Positions 53,114 to 61,776 of a DNA stretch of 64,000 nt are shown piece after piece; the first letter of the stretch is position 1; each line of letters begins with the position of its first letter. The notes under the pieces were generated by a model. It did not search any database and was not told the origin of the DNA. It saw only the letters and a list, made by a program, of their open reading frames with translations. The translations under genes were made by a program, and so were the position numbers. This DNA is from Pseudomonas sp. GCEP-101 (lineage in GTDB: Bacteria; Pseudomonadota; Gammaproteobacteria; Pseudomonadales; Pseudomonadaceae): positions 620,001-684,000 of the forward strand of contig NZ_CP104011.1 in the NCBI RefSeq assembly GCF_025133575.1. The letters are read 5' to 3'.

Positions 53114-54031
53114 ATGCTGCACAACGTCTCCGACCTCGACCTGCGCCTGCTGCGCATCTTCGCCTGCGTGGTGCGCTGCGGTGGCTTCTCCGCCGCGCAA
53201 GGCGTACTGGGCATGGGCCAGTCGACCATCAGCACGCACATCGCCAGCCTGGAGACGCGTCTGGGCTACCGGCTGTGCGAGCGCGGCAAGAGCGGCTTCC
53301 GCCTGACCGAGAAAGGCGAGCGGGTACTGGCCTACGCGCAGAGCCTGTTCGCCGCGCTGGGCGACTTCCGCGACCAGGTGCAATCCCTTGCCGGCCGGCT
53401 GGTGGGCGAACTGCACCTGGGCCTGGCCGACAACATCGCCACCCTGCCCGACGCGCGCATCCCCCAGACCCTGGCCCGCTTCCACCGCCGCGATCAGGAC
53501 GTGCGCCTGCATTTTCTCATCGAGTCCTCCAGCGAACTGGAGCGCCTGGTCCTCAGCGGCCGGCTGCACCTGGCCATCGCCTGTTTCAGCCGACGCCTGC
53601 CGAACCTGCGCTACCAGCCGCTGTACCACGAACGTGTGGCCGTCTTCTGCGGGCGTGCGCACCCGTTGTTCGACCAGACCGTGAACGACGCCAGCGAGCT
53701 GGAACGCTGCGACTGGATTCAGCACGGCTACGCGGTGGCCGACGTGCAGCTGCCGGCGGACCCACAGCGCAGCACCGCGTTCGCCCAGCACATGGAGGCC
53801 GTGCTGCACGCCGTGCGCGCCGGCACCCATCTGGGCTACCTGCCCACCCACTACGCCGAACGCTGGGTGGAACAGGGCGAGATGCGCGCCCTGCTGCCGG
53901 ACCGCCTGGGCTACGGCATCACCCACAGCCTGGTGGTGCGCGACGAGCCGGGGCACAACGAAGCGCTCCAGGCGCTGGTCGAGGACCTGTGCCTGGAGCA
54001 CGGTGCGGCGCCGATTAGCGCGGCGCGGTGA
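53114..54031 (+). CDS. LysR family transcriptional regulator
   Basis: A 305-aa LysR regulator: N-terminal winged helix (DLRLLRIFACVVRCGGFSAA, then LGMGQSTISTHIASLETRLG, residues about 9-65) and an effector-binding domain from about 95. Adjacent convergent aldehyde dehydrogenase (17-base overlap of 3' ends) is a possible target but the arrangement is not the usual divergent one. No strong ribosome site. Confidence 0.9.
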   Translation: MLHNVSDLDLRLLRIFACVVRCGGFSAAQGVLGMGQSTISTHIASLETRLGYRLCERGKSGFRLTEKGERVLAYAQSLFAALGDFRDQVQSLAGRLVGELHLGLADNIATLPDARIPQTLARFHRRDQDVRLHFLIESSSELERLVLSGRLHLAIACFSRRLPNLRYQPLYHERVAVFCGRAHPLFDQTVNDASELERCDWIQHGYAVADVQLPADPQRSTAFAQHMEAVLHAVRAGTHLGYLPTHYAERWVEQGEMRALLPDRLGYGITHSLVVRDEPGHNEALQALVEDLCLEHGAAPISAAR

Positions 54032-55439
54032 TGTGCTTGATGTCGAAGAACGCCGACAGCCCCCACGGGCCCAGCTCGCGGCCGATGCCGCTGCGCTTGC
54101 CGCCGCCCCAGGAAGTCTGCGGGAAGACGACCTGCGGCGAGTTCAGCCAGACGTTGCCGGCCTCCAGGTTCTCGGCGACGCGCTGGGCGCGCTCCACGTC
54201 CGCGCTGCACACCGTGGCGGCGAGGGCGAAGTCACTGTCGTTGGCCTGACGCAGCGCGTCCGCTTCGTCGCTGAAGGTGCGCACGCACAGCACCGGACCG
54301 AAGATCTCTTCGCGCCACAGGCGGCTGTCCGCCGGCACGTCGGTGTACACGGTCGGCTGGATGAACCAGCCCTCACCCGCTTCGCCACCGGTCAGGCAGG
54401 CCAGGCCTTCGTCGCGGGCCACGGCGAAGTAGTCGAGCACCTTGCGGTACTGCGCTTCGCTGGTCATCGGGCCCATGTCGGTCTCGCCCTGCAGAGAATC
54501 GCCGACCCGCAGGCCTTCCACCGCCTCCTTCAGCTTCGCCAACAGCGGCGCAGCGATGGATGCCTGCACCAGCAGGCGCGAGGTGGCGGAGCACATCTGC
54601 CCGGCGTTCCAGTAGACGCCGGCGATGATCCACTGCACGGCTTCGTCCAGGTCGCAATCCTCGAACACCAGGATCGGCGACTTGCCGCCCAGCTCCAGGC
54701 CCACCGGCAGGGTGCGCGCGGCAGCGGCTTCCATGACCTTGCGGCCGACGACGTTGCTGCCGGTGAAGGACAGCTTGGCGATGCCCGGATGGCTGCACAG
54801 CGCCGCACCGGCATCGGCCAGGCCCGGCACCAGGTTCAGCACGCCGGCTGGCAGGCCGATGGCGTCGGCGACTTCGCCCAGCACCAGCTCGATCAGCGGA
54901 GTGATTTCCGAGGGCTTGAGCACCACGGTGCAGCCCGCCGCCAGGGCCGGCGCGACCTTCCAGGCACTGGTCACCAGCGGGAAGTTCCACGGCACGATCA
55001 GGCCGACCACGCCGATGGGCTCGAAACGTGTCTGCGAGCGGTAGCCGGCGTCCGGCAGGGCGACCTCGGCGTTCTGCCGGGCGTCCAACTGGTCGGCCAG
55101 CTCGGCGTAATAGGCGAAGGTGGCGATGGCGTCGCCGATATCGATTTCCGCCTCCAGGCGCGGCTTGCCACTGGCCTGCATCTGCAAGGTAGTCAGGGCT
55201 TCGCGGCGCGCCTCGAGCTGCTCGGCGAAGGCGCGCAGGTAACCCGCGCGCTGGGCGGCGGTGGTCAGTCGCCAGTCGGCGAAGGCGCGCTGGGCGGCAG
55301 CGACGGCGCGCTCCACATCGGATGCCCCGGCGCAGGCGACTTCCGGCAGCGCTTCACGGGTGGCGGGAGCGATCGGGCGCAGGACGGCGCCGCTGGCGGC
55401 GGCTTGCCACTGGCCATCGATATACAGGAGACGGGACAT
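54015..55439 (-). CDS. Aldehyde dehydrogenase family protein
   Basis: A 474-aa NAD(P)-dependent ALDH: VGLIVPWNFPLVTSAWKVAP (about 143-162), FTGSNVVGRKVME (about 222-234), the general-base Glu in VGLELGGKSPILVFED (about 246-261), and the catalytic Cys in YWNAGQMCSATSRLLV (about 275-290). It resembles betaine-aldehyde and related amino-aldehyde dehydrogenases; substrate unknown. CGAGG is five bases before the ATG at 55439. Its 3' end overlaps the LysR gene by 17 bases. Confidence 0.92.
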   Translation of the reverse strand: MSRLLYIDGQWQAAASGAVLRPIAPATREALPEVACAGASDVERAVAAAQRAFADWRLTTAAQRAGYLRAFAEQLEARREALTTLQMQASGKPRLEAEIDIGDAIATFAYYAELADQLDARQNAEVALPDAGYRSQTRFEPIGVVGLIVPWNFPLVTSAWKVAPALAAGCTVVLKPSEITPLIELVLGEVADAIGLPAGVLNLVPGLADAGAALCSHPGIAKLSFTGSNVVGRKVMEAAAARTLPVGLELGGKSPILVFEDCDLDEAVQWIIAGVYWNAGQMCSATSRLLVQASIAAPLLAKLKEAVEGLRVGDSLQGETDMGPMTSEAQYRKVLDYFAVARDEGLACLTGGEAGEGWFIQPTVYTDVPADSRLWREEIFGPVLCVRTFSDEADALRQANDSDFALAATVCSADVERAQRVAENLEAGNVWLNSPQVVFPQTSWGGGKRSGIGRELGPWGLSAFFDIKHITAPR

Positions 55440-55552
55440 GCGAACCTCGGACGGTTGTCGTGGGAGGGTCGCAGGATAGGCGGGGCATGCATCGGCAAAA
55501 ATGCGAGTCAGCCCATGCATGCATCGATGCGGACAGATGTATCAGACGGAAC

Positions 55553-55640
55553 TGTAGGAGTGAGCTTGCTCGCGAACATTGGGCCCCACTTCGATGTGAA
55601 ACCCGGCGCGAAGCGGTTCGCGAGCAAGCTCGCTCCTACA
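55553..55640. repeat. REP pair (GAGCTTGCTCGCGA type)
   Basis: TGTAGGAGTGAGCTTGCTCG and its partner TTCGCGAGCAAGCTCGCTCC-TACA enclose about 40 bases, between the ALDH and cupin genes. Confidence 0.88.
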
Positions 55641-55654
55641 AAAGCGCAGATGCT

Positions 55655-56128
55655 TCAGGCGAACTGCGCGCGCATCCACGCCAGATAGTCGGCCGCGCCC
55701 GCCTCGCCTTCGCGTGGCGCCCACTGCCCACGTTCGTCTTCACCCAGCGGGACGAAGGGGCCGGCCTTGGCTTCGAACATGATGCTGTCCGGCTCCAGCG
55801 CCACGATGGCGTGGAAGGTGCCCGGCGGCAGGTCCGCGCCGACGCACTCGCCGCCTGCGCGCAGCACGCGGGTGGTCAGCAGCTCACCGCTGTCGGAGAA
55901 GATCAGCAGGCCCAGCGCACCCTTCACCACCAGCAGGCTTTCGGCCTTGTCCGGGTGTCGGTGGCAATGCGGCGGGATATAGCTGTCGGGCTGCAGCGCA
56001 TTGAGCAGGCGATGACACGGCTCGCTCTGCTCGTGGAAGTTGTGGTTCTGCCGGCGCCGGGGGCTGGCGGCGGCACGGGCCGCCACCTCGTCGAACAGCG
56101 CGCTGTCGAGGAAACGCGGCCCGCTCAT
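55655..56128 (-). CDS. WbuC-like cupin-fold metalloprotein
   Basis: A 157-aa cupin: the metal-binding SYIPPHCHRHPDKAESLLVV (about 49-68; H-x-H ... E pattern) and the second motif GTFHAIVALEPDSIMFEAKA (about 101-120). WbuC-type cupins occur in surface-polysaccharide loci, but here no such genes are near; the gene starts two bases after the hpt stop, so the two form an operon. Enzymatic role unknown. Confidence 0.85.
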   Translation of the reverse strand: MSGPRFLDSALFDEVAARAAASPRRRQNHNFHEQSEPCHRLLNALQPDSYIPPHCHRHPDKAESLLVVKGALGLLIFSDSGELLTTRVLRAGGECVGADLPPGTFHAIVALEPDSIMFEAKAGPFVPLGEDERGQWAPREGEAGAADYLAWMRAQFA

Positions 56129-56130
56129 CC

Positions 56131-56688
56131 TCAGAGGCCCTTGACCGCGAAGATGCCGGCGGCGTTGCGCCAGTAGCCCTTGTAGTCCATGCCGTAGCCG
56201 AAGATGTAGCGGTCGACGCAGGACAGACCCACGTAGTCGGCCTTCAGGTCCGGGCGGGCCTTGCGGTCGTGATCCTTGTCGATCAGCACGGCGGTGTGCA
56301 CGCGCCTGGCGCCGGCGTGCTTGCAGAAGTCGATGATCGCCGAGAGGGTGTGCCCTTCGTCGAGGATGTCATCGATGATCAGCACGTCGCGGTCGATGAA
56401 GGAAATTTCCGGTTTTGCCTTCCAGAACAGCTCGCCGCCGGTGGTCTCGTTGCGGTAACGGGTCGCATGCAGGTAAGACGCTTCCAGCGGGAAGTTCAGC
56501 AGCGGCAGCAGCTTGCCGGAGAAGATCAGACCACCGTTCATCACGCAGAACACCACCGGGTTGGTGTCGGCCAGCGAGCCATTGATGGCCTCGGCAACAC
56601 GGGCGATGGCGGCCTCGACCTCGGCGTTGGTGTACAGGCAGTCGGCTTCGGCCATGACGTGGCGGATGTGCGCGAGATCGACGGACAT
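56131..56688 (-). CDS. hpt: Hypoxanthine-guanine phosphoribosyltransferase
   Basis: A 185-aa type I PRTase: [20 protein letters not shown] (about 47-66), the PRPP motif [18 protein letters not shown] (about 100-117) and [20 protein letters not shown] (about 148-167). It salvages hypoxanthine and guanine to IMP and GMP. GGAG is seven bases before the ATG. Divergent from upp-uraA, so a purine and a pyrimidine salvage unit share a 155-base regulatory region. Confidence 0.93.
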   Translation of the reverse strand: MSVDLAHIRHVMAEADCLYTNAEVEAAIARVAEAINGSLADTNPVVFCVMNGGLIFSGKLLPLLNFPLEASYLHATRYRNETTGGELFWKAKPEISFIDRDVLIIDDILDEGHTLSAIIDFCKHAGARRVHTAVLIDKDHDRKARPDLKADYVGLSCVDRYIFGYGMDYKGYWRNAAGIFAVKGL

Positions 56689-56843
56689 GGGGGTTCTCCG
56701 GTGAAAAAGTGCGCAAAGGTACCTATCGGCGTGCCGTGGAGCAAGGGTCAGCGGACGAATGTCGCCGACAATCGTGGCCCAAGATAGCTAGGATGCATTA
56801 CGCTACCGCAATTTTTTTGCCAGCCCGTCCGGAGAACCCATCC

Positions 56844-57482
56844 ATGCCCGTCCTCGAGATTCGCCATCCCCTGATCCGCCACAAGATCGGACTGATGCGC
56901 CGTCACGATATCAGTACCAAGAACTTCCGCGAGCTGGCCCAGGAAGTGGGCGCCCTGCTGACCTACGAGGCGACCAAGGACCTGCCGCTGGAGAACTACG
57001 AGATCGAAGGCTGGGCGGGCCCCGTGCAGGTCGAGAAGATCGCCGGCAAGAAGATCACCGTGGTGCCGATCCTGCGCGCCGGCATCGGCATGCTCGACGG
57101 CGTGCTCAGCCTGATTCCGGGGGCCAAGGTCAGCGCGGTGGGCGTGGCGCGCAACGAGGAAACCCTCGAAGCGCATACCTACCTGGAAAAGCTGGCGCCG
57201 GACATCGCCGAGCGCCGCTCGCTGATCATCGACCCGATGCTGGCCACCGGCGGTTCCATGGTCGCCACCATCAACCTGCTGAAGAAAGCCGGCAGCAAGG
57301 ACATCCGCGCCATGGTGCTGGTGGCGGCGCCGGAAGGGATCAAGGCGGTCAACGATGCGCATCCGGACGTGCTCATCCTCACCGCGTCCATCGACCAGTG
57401 CCTGAACGAGCACGGTTACATCATGCCGGGCCTGGGCGATGCCGGCGACAAGATCTTCGGCACCAAGCAGAAGGACACCTGA
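56844..57482 (+). CDS. upp: Uracil phosphoribosyltransferase
   Basis: A 212-aa PRTase: [40 protein letters not shown] (about 78-97), the PRPP loop [17 protein letters not shown] (about 129-145) and the uracil-binding C-terminus [18 protein letters not shown]. It converts uracil and PRPP to UMP. GGAG lies nine bases before the ATG at 56844; the longer open frame upstream is not supported. Followed after three bases by the uracil permease. Confidence 0.97.
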   Translation: MPVLEIRHPLIRHKIGLMRRHDISTKNFRELAQEVGALLTYEATKDLPLENYEIEGWAGPVQVEKIAGKKITVVPILRAGIGMLDGVLSLIPGAKVSAVGVARNEETLEAHTYLEKLAPDIAERRSLIIDPMLATGGSMVATINLLKKAGSKDIRAMVLVAAPEGIKAVNDAHPDVLILTASIDQCLNEHGYIMPGLGDAGDKIFGTKQKDT

Positions 57483-57485
57483 TCG

Positions 57486-58787
57486 ATGGCCGATGAATAC
57501 AACGACCCGCTGTGGCGCCAGGTGATCTCTGGCGCGCAGATGCTCTTCGTGGCCTTCGGCGCGCTGGTGCTGATGCCGCTGATCACTGGCCTCGACCCGA
57601 ACGTCGCGCTGTTCACCGCCGGCTTCGGCACCCTGATGTTCCAGCTCGTCACCGGCCGCCAGGTCCCGGTGTTCCTAGCGTCGAGCTTCGCCTTCATCAC
57701 CCCGATCATCCTCGCCAAGGGCCAGTTCGGCCTGGCGGCGACCATGGGCGGCGTGGTGGCGGCAGGCTTCGTCTACACCTTCCTGGGCCTGGCCGTGAAG
57801 ATCAAGGGCACCGGTTTCATCGACCGTCTGCTGCCGCCGGTGGTCATCGGCCCGGTGATCATCTCCATCGGCCTGGCCATGGCGCCGATCGCCGCCAACA
57901 TGGCGATGGGCAAGGCCGGCGACGGCACCGAGCTGATCGCCTACAAGACCGCCATGTTCATCTCCATGCCGGCGCTGCTGACCACCCTGATCGTCGCGGT
58001 GTTCGGCAAGGGCATGCTGCGCCTGGTGCCGATCATCGCCGGCGTGCTGGTGGGCTACGGCCTGTCCTTCGCCTTCGGCGTGGTCGACGTGGCGAAGATC
58101 GTCGCCGCGCCCTGGCTGGAGCTGCCGAAATTCACCGCGCCGGAATTCAACTGGCAGGCCATCCTGTTCATCGTTCCGGTGGCGCTGGCGCCGGCCATCG
58201 AGCACATCGGCGGGGTGATCGCCGTGGGCGGCGTGACCGGCAAGAACTACCTGAAGACCCCGGGCCTGCACCGCACCCTGCTGGGCGACGGCATCGCCAC
58301 CTCGGCTGCCGGCCTGTTCGGCGGCCCGCCGAACACCACCTACGCCGAAGTCACCGGCGCGGTGATGCTGACCAAGAACTACAACCCGAAGATCATGACC
58401 TGGGCGGCGGTATTCGCCATCGGCCTGGCCTTCATCGGCAAGTTCGGCGCCATCCTGCAGAGTATCCCGGTGCCGGTGATGGGCGGCATCCTCTGCCTGC
58501 TGTTCGGCACCATCGCCTCGGTGGGCATGAACACCCTGATCCGCCACAAGGTCGACCTGTCCCAGGCGCGCAACCTGTGCATCGTCTCGGTCACCCTGGT
58601 GTTCGGCATCGGCGGCGTGCTGATCGGCACCGGCACCGGCCCGGACGATTTCGGCCTGAAGGGCATCGCCCTGTGCGCCATCGTCGCCATCCTGCTCAAC
58701 CTGATCCTGCCGGGCGAAGAGGGCTGGCAGAACAAGGCGCTGGAGCAAGGCGCCGGCGACGCCTCCGCCGAGAAGCCCGCCGAATGA
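57486..58787 (+). CDS. uraA: Uracil permease (NCS2 family)
   Basis: A 433-aa nucleobase:cation symporter-2 with 12-14 helices: ISGAQMLFVAFGALVLMPLI, FLASSFAFITPIIL (about 61-74), PVALAPAIEHIGGVIAVGGV (about 236-255; the conserved Glu of UraA) and FGGPPNTTYAEVTGAVML (about 278-295). It imports uracil with protons for Upp. Ribosome site AAGGA lies within the end of upp; three bases separate the genes. Confidence 0.96.
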   Translation: MADEYNDPLWRQVISGAQMLFVAFGALVLMPLITGLDPNVALFTAGFGTLMFQLVTGRQVPVFLASSFAFITPIILAKGQFGLAATMGGVVAAGFVYTFLGLAVKIKGTGFIDRLLPPVVIGPVIISIGLAMAPIAANMAMGKAGDGTELIAYKTAMFISMPALLTTLIVAVFGKGMLRLVPIIAGVLVGYGLSFAFGVVDVAKIVAAPWLELPKFTAPEFNWQAILFIVPVALAPAIEHIGGVIAVGGVTGKNYLKTPGLHRTLLGDGIATSAAGLFGGPPNTTYAEVTGAVMLTKNYNPKIMTWAAVFAIGLAFIGKFGAILQSIPVPVMGGILCLLFGTIASVGMNTLIRHKVDLSQARNLCIVSVTLVFGIGGVLIGTGTGPDDFGLKGIALCAIVAILLNLILPGEEGWQNKALEQGAGDASAEKPAE

Positions 58788-58946
58788 GGCCGTGGCGCCG
58801 CCGCCGGGCGGCGCCACCCCACGTAAAGTTGGGCGAACGCCACCTGCCGATCACGGTCCACTCAGCATGACAGTTCGATTCCGACCGGAGGCACCGCCCA
58901 TCCGCTTCGCCTCGCCCGTCCCGTTTGCCCCCTCGCAGGTGCGCCC

Positions 58947-59945
58947 ATGAGCCGCGCCGCCTGGCTGTTGCTCGGCCTGATCGGCGCGTCGCTGATCCCC
59001 CTGGCCCTCGGCGGCCGGGAGATGCTCGAGCACGTGCTGGCCTTCCCCCGCGACCAGTTGCTGCTCATGTTCGGCATGATCTGCCTGTGCTGGCTGATCA
59101 ACGCGCAGAAGCTGCGGGTGCTGCTCAACGGTCGCGCCGGCGAGATCGGCAAGGCGCGCTCGGTGGGCATCATCATGGCCTCCGAATTCGCCTTCTACGC
59201 CACCCCGGGCGGCACCGGCGGCCCGCTGACGCTGATGGCCCTGCTCGCCCGCCACGGCATGCGCCCGGCGCACAGCAGTGCGATCTTCGCCGTGGACCAG
59301 TTGAGCGACCTGCTGTTCTTCCTCTGCGCGCTGGCGGCCGTGCTGGTCTGGGCGCTTTCGCACAGCGTCAGCCCGAACCTGGAAACCTCGCTGATCACCA
59401 GCGGCGTGCTGCTGGGCGGAATCTTCTTCGGCGTGGTCCTGCTGGCGCGCTTCCAGCGCCGGGTGATCACGGCCAACGGCCGGCTGCTCAAGCGACTGGG
59501 CATGAAGCCGCGCCGACGCCTGCACTGGGCGCGCAAATGCCTGCATTTTCGCGACACGCTGGTGAGCTGCCTGCGCCAGCCCAAGCGCCGGCTGCTGCTG
59601 ATCTTCTTCTTCACCTGCTGCCACTGGACGCTGCGCTTCTCGGTGCTCTACATCACCCTCAAGGCACTGGGCGTGGACCTGCACTGGGCCTGGGCCTTCC
59701 TGATCCAGCTGCTGTCGCTGGCCGCAGGCCTCGCCACGCTGCTACCGGGCGGTGCTGGCGGCACCGAGCTGACCTCGGCAGCGCTGCTCGCCCCGCTGGT
59801 GGGCAAGTCCACGGCAGCCGCGGCCATCCTGATCTGGCGCGTGGTGACCTACTACTTCTACCTGGTGATGGGCGCGCCGGTGTTCGCCGTGATGGCGGGC
59901 CGGCCACTGCTGCGCAAGCTGATCGGCCTGCGCGAGCGCGCCTGA
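58947..59945 (+). CDS. Lysylphosphatidylglycerol synthase TM-like (UPF0104) membrane protein
   Basis: A 332-aa membrane protein with about eight helices and the PF03706 pattern: SEFAFYATPGGTGGPLTLMA (about 77-96) and LLPGGAGGTELTSAALLAPL (about 265-284). This family covers the flippase half of MprF and stand-alone lipid-flippase-like proteins; no aminoacyl-transferase domain is fused here. Substrate unknown, perhaps a polyprenyl-linked or phospholipid. Start ATG has AGGT seven bases upstream. 159 bases after uraA. Confidence 0.85.
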   Translation: MSRAAWLLLGLIGASLIPLALGGREMLEHVLAFPRDQLLLMFGMICLCWLINAQKLRVLLNGRAGEIGKARSVGIIMASEFAFYATPGGTGGPLTLMALLARHGMRPAHSSAIFAVDQLSDLLFFLCALAAVLVWALSHSVSPNLETSLITSGVLLGGIFFGVVLLARFQRRVITANGRLLKRLGMKPRRRLHWARKCLHFRDTLVSCLRQPKRRLLLIFFFTCCHWTLRFSVLYITLKALGVDLHWAWAFLIQLLSLAAGLATLLPGGAGGTELTSAALLAPLVGKSTAAAAILIWRVVTYYFYLVMGAPVFAVMAGRPLLRKLIGLRERA

Positions 59946-59948
59946 GGC

Positions 59949-60134
59949 TCAGTCGCCGGAGGGCTCGTCGTCGGCGGAAGGCGCGTCGGGGTTGAGCGAA
60001 TCCCAGAGTTCGGCGGCGCCGGGGAACTCGGTGCCATCCTCGTCGCTCAGCGCGTCGGGATCGTAGCGGCTGGTACAGCCTTCGCCCAGGGTGGGCGGCG
60101 GGGTGGCGGTGCCGGGGTTCTTCGGGTCACGCAT
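59949..60134 (-). CDS. Small acidic, proline-rich hypothetical protein
   Basis: A 61-aa protein (MRDPKNPGTATPPPTLGEGC, then ending DAPSADDEPSGD), probably unstructured, with an Asp/Glu-rich C-terminus. GGAG lies nine bases before the ATG at 60134 and abuts an earlier ATG at 60143, so I choose 60134. It is convergent with the flippase-like gene (three bases between) and downstream of purU. Likely real but function unknown. Confidence 0.6.
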   Translation of the reverse strand: MRDPKNPGTATPPPTLGEGCTSRYDPDALSDEDGTEFPGAAELWDSLNPDAPSADDEPSGD

Positions 60135-60221
60135 GCTGGCCATCTCCGTTGAGCGCAGCGCCCGCCGCCGGACGACGGCGGGTGCCTGCGAAGTACCCAG
60201 TGTAGAACCAGGCCGGGTGGA

Positions 60222-61073
60222 TCAGTCGAAAACCACGGTCTTGTTGTCGTGCACCAGCACGCGGTCTTCCAGGTGGTAGCGCAGGCCGCGGGCCAGCACC
60301 AGCTTCTCCACGTCCTTGCCCAGGCGCACCAGGTCCTCGATGTTGTCGCGGTGGCTGATGCGCACCACGTCCTGCTCGATGATCGGGCCGGCGTCCAGTT
60401 CCTCGGTCACGTAGTGGCAGGTGGCGCCGATCAGCTTCACGCCGCGCAGCGAGGCCTGGTGGTACGGCTTGGCGCCGACGAAGGACGGCAGGAAGCTGTG
60501 GTGGATGTTGATCACCTGGTGGCGGTACTTCTGGCACAGGTCCGGCGGCAGGATCTGCATGTAGCGCGCCAGCACCACGTTGTCGGCCTGGTGCTCGTCG
60601 ATCAGGCGCGACACCTGCTCGAAGGCCGGCTGCTTGTTCTTCGGGTCCACCGGAACGTGGAAGTACGGAATGCCGTGCCATTCCACCATGCTGCGCAGGT
60701 CATCGTGGTTGGCGATCACGCAGGGAATCTCGCAGTCCAGCTCGCCGCTGTGCCAGCGGTGCAGCAGGTCGGCCAGGCAATGCGACTCGCGGCTGGCCAT
60801 CAGCACGACGCGCTTCTTCACCGAGGAGTCGGTGATCCGCCACTCCATGGAGAACTCACGGGCGATGGGCGCGAACGCCTGGCGGAAACCATCGATATCG
60901 AACGGCAAGGAATCGGCACGAATCTCATGCCGCATGAAGAACCAGCCGTTGTCATTGTCGGAATGGTGACTGGCCTCGGTGATCCAGCCGTTGTAAGTGG
61001 CCAGGAAATTACTCACCTTGGCGACGATGCCGACCCCGTCGGGGCAGGCGATCACCAGTCGGAAAGTGCGCAT
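60222..61073 (-). CDS. purU: Formyltetrahydrofolate deformylase
   Basis: A 283-aa PurU: N-terminal ACT domain (MRTFRLVIACPDGVGIVAKV, about 1-80) and a formyltransferase-type hydrolase domain (about 87-283; INIHHSFLPSFVGAKPYHQA, then IGATCHYVTEELDAGPIIEQ). It hydrolyses 10-formyl-THF to formate and THF, balancing one-carbon units; the ACT domain may sense glycine or methionine. GGAG is seven bases before the ATG. Confidence 0.95.
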   Translation of the reverse strand: MRTFRLVIACPDGVGIVAKVSNFLATYNGWITEASHHSDNDNGWFFMRHEIRADSLPFDIDGFRQAFAPIAREFSMEWRITDSSVKKRVVLMASRESHCLADLLHRWHSGELDCEIPCVIANHDDLRSMVEWHGIPYFHVPVDPKNKQPAFEQVSRLIDEHQADNVVLARYMQILPPDLCQKYRHQVINIHHSFLPSFVGAKPYHQASLRGVKLIGATCHYVTEELDAGPIIEQDVVRISHRDNIEDLVRLGKDVEKLVLARGLRYHLEDRVLVHDNKTVVFD

Positions 61074-61184
61074 GGGTGTACTCCAGATACATCGCGAAGG
61101 CCGCCATTCTAGCGGCTGCGAGGGAAAAGATCAGCCATTGCCGTGGTGCGCCGACGAGAGTCGGTTCACGGCATTGCGAGTGCT

Positions 61185-61331
61185 GCGGTTAATTACCCGG
61201 GAATGAATTAGTTAAATACTTTTGCATTTATTCACAAAACTTTGCCCGCGTATTTACTTGAACAACTTCGCTGACTATTATGACTGCTACAAACTATCCG
61301 CCACCGCTGGACCCAGAACAAGGTACCCAAC
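61185..61331 (+). promoter_or_regulatory. AT-rich region upstream of mvaT
   Basis: This stretch (for example TTAGTTAAATACTTTTGCAT and TTTATTCACAAAAC) is far richer in A+T than anything nearby. H-NS-type proteins bind such tracts, so autoregulation by MvaT is likely. I could not place a promoter confidently; TTGAAC at 61258 and TATTAT at 61276 are spaced too closely. Confidence 0.55.
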
Positions 61332-61706
61332 ATGTCGCTGATCAACGAGTACCGCGCTACCGAAGAAGCCATCAAGGAACTTCAGGAGCGCCTGAAATCC
61401 CTGGAGCAGGACGACAAGCTGAAGAAAGAGCTTGAGTTCGAAGAGAAACTTCGCGCGCTGATGGCCAGCTACGGCAAGTCCCTGCGTGATGTCATCGCCC
61501 TGCTCGATCCGGACGCGAAGCTGAGCAAATCGCCGCGCGCCGCCAAGACCACTGCGACCAAGCGTGCTCGCAAGGTCAAGCAATACAAGAACCCGCACAC
61601 CGGTGAAGTCATCGAAACCAAGGGCGGCAATCACAAGACCCTGAAGGAATGGAAAGCCAAGTGGGGCGCCGAGGCCGTAGAAGGCTGGGCCACGCTGCTG
61701 GGCTAA
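61332..61706 (+). CDS. mvaT: H-NS family xenogeneic silencer MvaT
   Basis: A 124-aa MvaT: an N-terminal oligomerisation helix (INEYRATEEAIKELQERLKS, coiled coil to about 60) and a C-terminal DNA-binding domain with the hook KGGNHKTLKEWKAKWGAEAV (about 97-116). It silences AT-rich foreign DNA and forms filaments on it, together with MvaU. AAGGT is seven bases before the ATG. The AT-rich upstream region suggests self-control. Confidence 0.97.
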   Translation: MSLINEYRATEEAIKELQERLKSLEQDDKLKKELEFEEKLRALMASYGKSLRDVIALLDPDAKLSKSPRAAKTTATKRARKVKQYKNPHTGEVIETKGGNHKTLKEWKAKWGAEAVEGWATLLG

Positions 61707-61720
61707 GCCTTGCACTGATG

Positions 61721-61750
61721 AAAAACGCCAGCCTCGCGCTGGCGTTTTTT
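61721..61750. terminator. Bidirectional terminator after mvaT
   Basis: AAAAACGCCAGC (61721-61732) / CTCGC / GCTGGCGTTTTT (61738-61749), between mvaT and sbcB converging. Confidence 0.93.
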
Positions 61751-61776
61751 ATTACCCGCAGAAAAACTGCGACGCT

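Noticed and set aside
61258-61281. TTGAAC / TATTAT as a sigma-70 promoter of mvaT
   Set aside because: The spacing is 12 bases; shifting the -10 to TATGAC gives only 15. I report the AT-rich region without a promoter call.
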